From Bacteroidaceae bacterium (lineage in GTDB: Bacteria; Bacteroidota; Bacteroidia; Bacteroidales; Bacteroidaceae), in NCBI GenBank assembly GCA_021443405.1, contig JABUUA010000020.1, forward strand, positions 1 to 7,635: 7,635 bases of DNA. Direction: 5' to 3'. Position 1 is the stretch's first letter, and each line of letters opens with the position of its first letter. This document shows positions 1 to 4,893 of the stretch, one piece after another. The notes below the pieces were generated by a model. The model was given only the letters and a program-made list of their open reading frames with translations. It had not been told where the DNA came from and searched no databases. Made by a program: the position numbers and the translations under genes.

Positions 1-17
1 TTCGGGGCAACGAATTG

Positions 18-57
18 TGCTGTTTTGAGTTTTACCGGACAGCAATATTATTTTTTG
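18..57 (+). terminator. Possible weak intrinsic terminator at left edge
   Basis: TGCTGT (18-23) can pair with ACAGCA (39-44), with two further G-U pairs possible inside, and an AT-rich tract with a six-T run (51-56) follows on the plus strand. This order (stem, then T-run) fits a terminator for a plus-strand gene lying left of the window and converging on the epimerase gene. Read on the minus strand there is no T-run after the stem, so it does not look like the epimerase's own terminator. The stem is short and the T-run starts several bases after it, so the call is tentative. Confidence 0.3.
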
Positions 58-77
58 TTTGATGGCGGGTTATTGTC

Positions 78-1130
78 TCACAACCACCCCGCTTGTTTGT
101 ACCACGCCACAGTTTCCACCACGCCGCGGTCGAGGGGCCACTCGGGGTTGTAACCGAGGTCGCGGCGGGCGGGCGCAATGTCGCACTGCCAATTGCGCTG
201 CGAGAGAATGTGGTATTTGTCGAGATTGAGCGTGGTGAGCTTGCCCATGGCCTTGCTCACGGTGCCGCTCACGGCGCAAACGGCCTTGAGGAACCAGAGC
301 GGTGCTTTGAGGTGGAGCACCCAGGGGTTGCCCAGTTCGCGCTGGAGCAAATCACTGAAGGCTCGGCTGTTGTACACTTGTCCGTCGCTCAGGAAATACT
401 TCTTCCCCAAGGCATTGGGCGCGGTGAACGACTGGAAGACGGCCTGCACCACGTCGCGAACATACACAAACGTGATCTCCTGCGGACTGAAGCCTGCGGC
501 AAAGTCGATGTGTTGCTTGATGCTCTGCGCCATGAGGAAGTAGTCGCGCTCGCGCGGCCCATACACTCCCGTCAGGCGAAGCGTGACGCAGGGGAGGTCG
601 GTCTGCGTGTCGAGCCACTGCTCGGCCTTCAGTTTGCTCTCGCCATAGGCCGTGTTTGGTTGTGGCGTGTCGGTGTCCACGATGGGCGCGTAAATCCACG
701 GATTATCGGCCGTTGCCTTGCGCACAGGCTGCTCACGAACGGCACCGAACACGCTGAGCGACGACACGAAGATGAAGCGCTCGGGCATCATGTCTTCGGC
801 GCGAAGGGCATTCACCAAGTGCAGGGTTCCCTCGGTGTTCACCTTGAAAAATCCCTCGCGTTTCAGACTCTTGGTGGCGCCGGCGGCGTGCACAACGTAG
901 TCCCAGCCGTGGCCGTCCATCTGTGCTTTCAGGTCGCGCAACTGACTGCACAGGCGCTCGTAGTTGCCGAGGTCCAGCGTCGCAAATTTCAGGCGCTCGT
1001 CGGTGAGGAACTGACTGCTGCTGGTGCCGCGCATGCCGGCCCAAACTTCGAAGCCGCGGTCGAGCCCCTCTTGGCAGATGAAACTGCCGATGAAGCCGCT
1101 GGCTCCCGTCACAAGTATTCTCTTTTGCAT
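78..1130 (-). CDS. NAD(P)-dependent epimerase/dehydratase (extended SDR family)
   Basis: A 350-residue cytoplasmic Rossmann-fold oxidoreductase. The nucleotide-binding loop TGASGFIG is at residues 8-15 (G9, G12, G15), D53 follows beta-3 (TLDL), and VVHAAG is at 79-84. The likely catalytic set is S124 (in FVSSLSVFG), Y162 and K166 (YGESK). LTGVYGP (186-192) and FVYVRDVV (221-228) are typical of extended SDRs. The second strand ends in GMR with R34 and no acidic residue, which suggests NADP(H) rather than NAD(H); this is inferred. The ending, LGYNPEWPLDRGVVETVAWY then GWL, resembles 3-beta-hydroxysteroid dehydrogenase/dihydroflavonol-reductase-like and sugar-epimerase members, so the substrate is open. 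The ATG at 1130 is preceded by AAGGAAAAGTT, and GxxGxxG starts eight residues in, which supports this start. It is divergent from rnr across a 191-base region. No membrane segment or signal peptide is evident. Confidence 0.9.
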   Translation of the reverse strand: MQKRILVTGASGFIGSFICQEGLDRGFEVWAGMRGTSSSQFLTDERLKFATLDLGNYERLCSQLRDLKAQMDGHGWDYVVHAAGATKSLKREGFFKVNTEGTLHLVNALRAEDMMPERFIFVSSLSVFGAVREQPVRKATADNPWIYAPIVDTDTPQPNTAYGESKLKAEQWLDTQTDLPCVTLRLTGVYGPRERDYFLMAQSIKQHIDFAAGFSPQEITFVYVRDVVQAVFQSFTAPNALGKKYFLSDGQVYNSRAFSDLLQRELGNPWVLHLKAPLWFLKAVCAVSGTVSKAMGKLTTLNLDKYHILSQRNWQCDIAPARRDLGYNPEWPLDRGVVETVAWYKQAGWL

Positions 1131-1178
1131 AACTTTTCCTTATTATCTTTTTGCTCCGATGCCTGGCGCACCGCGTTG

Positions 1179-1195
1179 ACGAAAGGTCGTTTCGT
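1179..1195 (-). other. Small hairpin in the epimerase 5' leader
   Basis: ACGAAA (1179-1184) and TTTCGT (1190-1195) are perfect inverted repeats around a five-base loop. They lie inside the roughly 98-base leader expected if the minus-strand promoter at 1233-1264 is used. A six-pair stem is modest and may be chance. I do not recognise a known riboswitch or leader in this stretch. Confidence 0.25.
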
Positions 1196-1220
1196 AACAC
1201 TGTGTCGCCCGAAAGCACCG

Positions 1221-1234
1221 TGAGTCGCGACTCA
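1221..1234. promoter_or_regulatory. 14-bp perfect palindrome, candidate operator
   Basis: TGAGTCGCGACTCA is its own reverse complement over all 14 bases. It overlaps the last two bases of the minus-strand -7 box (1233-1240), and its centre falls about where transcription of the epimerase gene should begin. A dimeric repressor bound here would block that promoter. No regulator gene is in the window, so the binding protein is unknown and the operator role is inferred from position and symmetry. Confidence 0.4.
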
Positions 1235-1264
1235 AAGGTACAAATAAACGCAGGAAAACGCAAA
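1233..1264 (-). promoter_or_regulatory. Bacteroidota-type promoter for the epimerase gene
   Basis: On the minus strand, TTTG (1264-1261) is followed by 20 bases and then TACCTTTG (1240-1233). This matches the established Bacteroidota primary-sigma consensus: a -33 TTTG, a 19-21 base spacer, and a -7 TAnnTTTG. The start site would be near 1228, giving a leader of about 98 bases before the ATG at 1130. Both boxes and the spacing agree, so this is the best-supported promoter in the window. Confidence 0.7.
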
Positions 1265-1270
1265 TAAACG
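1241..1270. repeat. 10-bp direct repeat with 20-bp period in the divergent promoter
   Basis: CAAATAAACG occurs at 1241-1250 and again at 1261-1270. The ten bases between them (CAGGAAAACG) share the ACG ending and an A-run, so the stretch reads as three related 10-mers. The right copy supplies the -33 TTTG of the minus-strand promoter, and the left copy abuts its -7 box. It could be a regulator site in phase with two helical turns, or low-complexity AT-rich promoter DNA. Confidence 0.4.
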
Positions 1271-1282
1271 AATAATAATTCG

Positions 1283-1290
1283 TAACTTTG
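1283..1290 (+). promoter_or_regulatory. Bacteroidota -7 promoter box for rnr
   Basis: TAACTTTG matches the -7 consensus TAnnTTTG exactly and lies 31 bases before the rnr ATG at 1322, giving a predicted start near 1295 and a leader of about 27 bases. No TTTG stands 19-21 bases upstream, so the -33 half is missing or degenerate. The box lies 42 bases to the right of the minus-strand -7 box, so polymerases on the two promoters would compete for the same stretch. Confidence 0.6.
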
Positions 1291-1321
1291 AACCGAAAAA
1301 TGACAGGAAAAAGTTATCGTT

Positions 1322-3535
1322 ATGGGTAAGAAAAAGAAAGGCGGTAAGCACATTACCAAGAAGGCATTGACCGCAATGGTTGACGCCATGTTCCAGGAAC
1401 ATCAGTCGGAAACGCTGGAACTGAAAGTGATTTTCCGTGAGCTCGGGCTGGTGACACACCCTTCCAAACTGCTCTGCATGGACATCTTGCAGGACATGTT
1501 GCTCGATGACTACATCACCGAGAAGCCCCTCTATCACTATACGCTCAACAATCCCACGCAGGTGATGACCGGCGTGTTCCACCGCAAGGCCAACGGTAAG
1601 AACACCTTTGTGCCCGACGACGGCGGAGTGCCCATCCTCGTGGCGGAGCGCAATTCGCTCCATGCCATGGACGGCGACCGTGTGCAAGCCGCACTGCTCG
1701 CCCGCCGAAAGCGCCACATGCGTGAGGCGCAGATAGTGGAAATCATTGAGCGTTCCGACAAGTCGTTCGTGGGAAAACTGCAGTGTCACCGCGACATCGC
1801 GTTCCTGCTGACCGAGGACCGCACGCTGGCCAACGATATTCTCATCCCGCGCTCCGGCCTGAAGGGAGCCAAGGACGGCGATAAGGTGATTGTGAAGATT
1901 GTGGAATGGCCCGAAGGTGCCAAGAACCCTGTGGGAAAAGTGGTGGATGTGCTGGGCAAAACGGGCGAGAACGACGCCGAGATGCACGCCATCCTGGCCG
2001 AGTACGGACTGCCGTACAGTTATCCCAAGGCGGTGGAAGAATATGCCAACCGTCTGCCGACGGAAATCACAGAACAGGAAATCTCGCGCCGCGAGGACTT
2101 GCGCGACGTGATGACCTTCACCATAGACCCGCGCGACGCCAAGGACTTCGACGACGCGCTGTCCATTCGCAAAATCAGCAGCAACCTGTGGGAGGTGGGC
2201 GTTCACATCGCCGACGTGAGTCATTACGTGACCGAAGGCAGTATGATTGACAAGGAGGCTTACAAGCGCGCCACAAGCATCTATCTCGTGGACCGCACCA
2301 TTCCCATGCTCCCCGAAAAGCTGTGCAACCAAGTTTGCTCGCTTCGCCCCGACGAAGACAAACTGACGTACAGCGTCATCTTCGTGATGAATGCCAAGGC
2401 GGAGGTAAAGGATTGGCATCTGGCACACACGGTCACGCGCAGCAATCGCCGCTTCATCTACGAGGAAGTGCAGCAAGTGCTGGAGGCGCACGGCGAGGCC
2501 AGCCCCGAAGACCTTAAGAATCCCGGCGACCATTGCGACCCGGAAAACCCCGATTACGAGCCTGCCGAGCACTTCGCAACGGAGCTCATCACCCTCAACC
2601 GCATGGCGAAGGAGTTGCGTCGCCGCCGTTTCCAACAGGGTGCTGTGGAGTTCGACCGCTGCGAACCGCGCTTCGAAATCGATGCTACGGGCAAGCCCAC
2701 GAGCGTTTACTTCAAGGTGGCGAAGGACGCCAACAAACTGGTGGAGGAGTTTATGCTGCTGGCCAACCGCACGGTGGCCGAGAGCATCGGCAATGTGCCC
2801 AAGAACAAGAATGCCAAGACGTTCGTCTATCGAATCCACGACTTGCCTGACCCCAACAAACTCATGCACTTGGCCGACTTCGTTCTTAAGTTCGGCCACA
2901 AGCTCAAGGCCACGGGAAACCGTGCCGAAATCAGCAGGAACATCAACAAACTGCTGGCCGACGTGAAGGGCGCGCGCGAGCAAAACGTGGTGGAGACCAT
3001 CACGCTGCGCTCGATGATGAAGGCGAAATACAGCACCTTCAACGTGGGACACTACGGTCTGGCCTTCGACTTCTACACGCATTTCACCTCGCCCATCCGT
3101 CGCTACCCCGACCTGATGGTCCACCGTCTCCTCACGCGTTACGCCGAGGGAGGGCGCTCTGTCATGCGCGACAAATACGAGGAGATGTGCGAACACTCAA
3201 GCGAGATGGAGCAGTTGGCCGCGCAAGCCGAACGTTCCAGCATCAAGTATAAGCAGGTGGAGTTCATGAAAGACCACTTGGGAGAAGAGTTCCAAGGCAC
3301 CATCAGCGGCGTGACGGAGTTCGGAATCTATGTGGAAATCAACGAGAACAAGTGCGAGGGCATGGTGCCGATGGCCGACCTCAACGACGATTACTACACG
3401 TTCGACGAGCGCAACTATCGGCTTGTAGGCCGTCGGCGTCACCACTGTTATTCGTTGGGCGACCAGGTGACGGTGAAGGTGGCACGCGCCAACCTCGAGC
3501 GGAAGTTGCTCGACTTCTCGCTGGTGCGCGAGTGA
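1322..3535 (+). CDS. rnr: Ribonuclease R (3'-5' exoribonuclease)
   Basis: A 737-residue RNase II/R-family hydrolytic exoribonuclease that degrades structured RNA from the 3' end in the cytoplasm. A basic start (MGKKKKGGK) leads into a winged-helix-like region (about 10-75). Cold-shock RNA-binding domains follow (GVFHRKANGKNTFVPDD near 84-100, then a second ending around DGDKVIVKIVEW). The catalytic RNB domain has TIDPRDAKDFDDAL at 267-280, with metal-binding D269, D275, D277 and D278 in the spacing of E. coli RNase R D272/D278/D280/D281. FTSPIRRYPDLMVHRLL starts at residue 588, and a C-terminal S1 domain runs from about 655 to 735. All key residues are present. Unlike the 813-residue E. coli enzyme, it has no long lysine-rich tail and ends just after the S1 domain. 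An acidic, proline-rich stretch at about 390-416 looks like a local insertion. The start fits the -7 box 31 bases upstream. It is probably co-transcribed with the U32 gene, 29 bases downstream. Confidence 0.96.
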   Translation: MGKKKKGGKHITKKALTAMVDAMFQEHQSETLELKVIFRELGLVTHPSKLLCMDILQDMLLDDYITEKPLYHYTLNNPTQVMTGVFHRKANGKNTFVPDDGGVPILVAERNSLHAMDGDRVQAALLARRKRHMREAQIVEIIERSDKSFVGKLQCHRDIAFLLTEDRTLANDILIPRSGLKGAKDGDKVIVKIVEWPEGAKNPVGKVVDVLGKTGENDAEMHAILAEYGLPYSYPKAVEEYANRLPTEITEQEISRREDLRDVMTFTIDPRDAKDFDDALSIRKISSNLWEVGVHIADVSHYVTEGSMIDKEAYKRATSIYLVDRTIPMLPEKLCNQVCSLRPDEDKLTYSVIFVMNAKAEVKDWHLAHTVTRSNRRFIYEEVQQVLEAHGEASPEDLKNPGDHCDPENPDYEPAEHFATELITLNRMAKELRRRRFQQGAVEFDRCEPRFEIDATGKPTSVYFKVAKDANKLVEEFMLLANRTVAESIGNVPKNKNAKTFVYRIHDLPDPNKLMHLADFVLKFGHKLKATGNRAEISRNINKLLADVKGAREQNVVETITLRSMMKAKYSTFNVGHYGLAFDFYTHFTSPIRRYPDLMVHRLLTRYAEGGRSVMRDKYEEMCEHSSEMEQLAAQAERSSIKYKQVEFMKDHLGEEFQGTISGVTEFGIYVEINENKCEGMVPMADLNDDYYTFDERNYRLVGRRRHHCYSLGDQVTVKVARANLERKLLDFSLVRE

Positions 3536-3564
3536 GACAAACCTAATTCAGAATCAAAAGAGAC

Positions 3565-4797
3565 ATGCAATACGAGATAATGGCCCCCGTGGGCTCGCCG
3601 GAATGCTTGGCCGCCGCCTTGAGAGCGGGCGCCGGCAGCGTGTATTTCGGCATCGAAAACCTGAACATGCGCGCTCATTCGGCGTCGGCGTTCACCATCG
3701 ACGACCTGCGCAACATCGCCCGTGAATGCCAGCGATGCGGCGTGAAGAGCTACCTCACCGTCAATACTATTATATATGGCGAGGACCTTCCACTCATGCG
3801 TCGCATCCTCGACGCCGCCCGAGAGGCGGGCATTTCTGCGGTGATTGCCAGCGACGTGGCGGTGATGACCTACTGCCGTCAGATAGGTCAGGAGGTGCAC
3901 CTGAGCACGCAGCTCAACATCTCCAACGTGGAGGCGTTGCGCTTCTACGCCCAGTTCGCCGACGTGGTGGTGCTGGCGCGCGAACTCAACATGGAGCAGG
4001 TGGCGGAGATTTACCGGCATATCGTGGAGGAGAACATCTGCGGACCGAGCGGTCAGCAAATACGAATCGAGATGTTTTGTCACGGCGCTCTGTGCATGGC
4101 CGTGAGCGGAAAGTGTTATCTGTCGCTGCAGAACATGGGCCGCTCGGCCAATCGTGGCGAGTGCATGCAGCTGTGCCGCCGGTCTTATACCGTGCGTGAC
4201 CGCGAGACCGGCACGGAGCTCGACATCGACAACAAGTATATCATGAGCCCCAAGGACCTGAAGACCTTGCGCTTCATCGACCAGATGATGAAGGCCGGCG
4301 TTCGGGTGTTCAAGATAGAGGGACGCGCCCGCGGTCCCGAGTACGTCGATACGGTGGTACGCTGTTACCGCGAAGCCATCGAGTCGGTGCTGGAGGGAAC
4401 GTTCACCGAGGAAAAGAAAGATGCGTGGGACGAGCGCCTCAGCAAAGTGTTCAACCGCGGTTTCTGGGACGGCTATTACCAGGGACAGTTCTTGGGGGAG
4501 TGGACCGACAAGCCCGGTTCAGTGGCCACCGACACCAAGGTTTACTGCGGAAAGGCAGTGCGTTACTTCACCAAACTCGGCGTGGCAGAGTTCAAAATCG
4601 AGGCGTGCGAACTGCACGTGGGCGACCAGATTATGGTCACCGGGCCCACCACGGGCTGTCTGCAAGCCACGGTCGAGGAGATGCGCTTCGACCTGAAACC
4701 GACCGAAGTGGGCAAGAAAGGCCAGCACATCAGCATCCCGCTGGGCACAAAGGTGCGTCACAACGACAAACTTTTCATCGTGCGACCGCGGGAATAA
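3565..4797 (+). CDS. U32-family protein, probable Fe-S tRNA-hydroxylation protein (TrhP/YegQ-like)
   Basis: A 410-residue cytoplasmic protein. The start, MAPVGSPECLAAALRAGAGS followed by VYFG, is typical of U32 proteins. The full U32 signature EMFCHGALCMAVSGKCYLS is at 169-187, followed by RGECMQLCRRSY. C177, C184, C200 and C204 reproduce the four-cysteine arrangement of E. coli YegQ/TrhP, where family members bind a 4Fe-4S cluster. KYIMSPKDLKTL and FKIEGRARGPEY also match YegQ. A small C-terminal beta-barrel domain (about 325-408, ending FIVRPRE) corresponds to the U32 C-terminal domain. YegQ and Bacillus relatives make 5-hydroxyuridine at tRNA position 34 using prephenate; this function is inferred here. 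The older label 'collagenase-like peptidase' comes from Porphyromonas PrtC, and no protease active site is visible. Relatives also act on 23S rRNA (RlhA) or ubiquinone (UbiU/V), so paralogy is possible. The ATG at 3565 follows AAAAGAGAC, and the gene lies 29 bases after rnr on the same strand. Confidence 0.88.
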   Translation: MQYEIMAPVGSPECLAAALRAGAGSVYFGIENLNMRAHSASAFTIDDLRNIARECQRCGVKSYLTVNTIIYGEDLPLMRRILDAAREAGISAVIASDVAVMTYCRQIGQEVHLSTQLNISNVEALRFYAQFADVVVLARELNMEQVAEIYRHIVEENICGPSGQQIRIEMFCHGALCMAVSGKCYLSLQNMGRSANRGECMQLCRRSYTVRDRETGTELDIDNKYIMSPKDLKTLRFIDQMMKAGVRVFKIEGRARGPEYVDTVVRCYREAIESVLEGTFTEEKKDAWDERLSKVFNRGFWDGYYQGQFLGEWTDKPGSVATDTKVYCGKAVRYFTKLGVAEFKIEACELHVGDQIMVTGPTTGCLQATVEEMRFDLKPTEVGKKGQHISIPLGTKVRHNDKLFIVRPRE

Positions 4798-4802
4798 CGC
4801 TG

Positions 4803-4818
4803 CGTCACGCCCGTGACG
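4803..4818 (+). other. Small hairpin just after the U32 stop codon
   Basis: CGTCAC (4803-4808) and GTGACG (4813-4818) form a six-pair stem with a four-base GCCC loop, five bases after the TAA of the U32 gene. There is no T-run after it, so it is not a terminator by itself. It could stabilise the rnr-U32 mRNA 3' end upstream of the stronger hairpin at 4846-4884, or be chance. Confidence 0.3.
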
Positions 4819-4845
4819 AGTGGAAAGGACAAGGGTCCGTCAGAT

Positions 4846-4889
4846 AACAGCTGTGCCGAGGAGCGTTTCCTCGGCACGGTTGTTTCTGC
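4846..4889 (+). terminator. Strong intrinsic terminator between convergent genes
   Basis: GTGCCGAGGA (4853-4862) pairs perfectly with TCCTCGGCAC (4868-4877) around a five-base loop. The stem extends outward by seven more pairs, two of them G-U, from 4846-4852 with 4878-4884, giving about 17 pairs. On the plus strand the 3' arm ends in the U-rich GGTTGTTTCT, as expected for termination after the U32 gene. It lies just past the PL11 stop (4894-4896) on the minus strand, where the following sequence is less T-rich, so it may serve both genes but is better suited to the plus strand. Confidence 0.75.
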
Positions 4890-4893
4890 AGGT

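Noticed and set aside
93..1223. 376-codon plus-strand open frame opposite the epimerase gene
   Set aside because: It is the antisense shadow of a convincing SDR protein. Its product is Ala/Val/His/Glu-rich without motifs, and it ends inside the divergent promoter.
1232..3196. 654-codon open frame on the minus strand, opposite rnr
   Set aside because: It lies antisense to a gene with intact RNase R motifs, and its translation is His/Val/Leu-rich with no recognisable family. It also runs through the promoter region. GC-rich codon use with few stop triplets on the opposite strand explains it.
3448..4083. 211-codon minus-strand open frame across the rnr-U32 junction
   Set aside because: It covers the ends of two well-supported plus-strand genes, has no motif and no promoter, and is a compositional shadow.
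3565..4797. U32 protein as a collagenase or secreted peptidase
   Set aside because: No signal peptide or protease active site is visible. The four-cysteine pattern and the match to YegQ motifs favour an iron-sulfur RNA-modification role.
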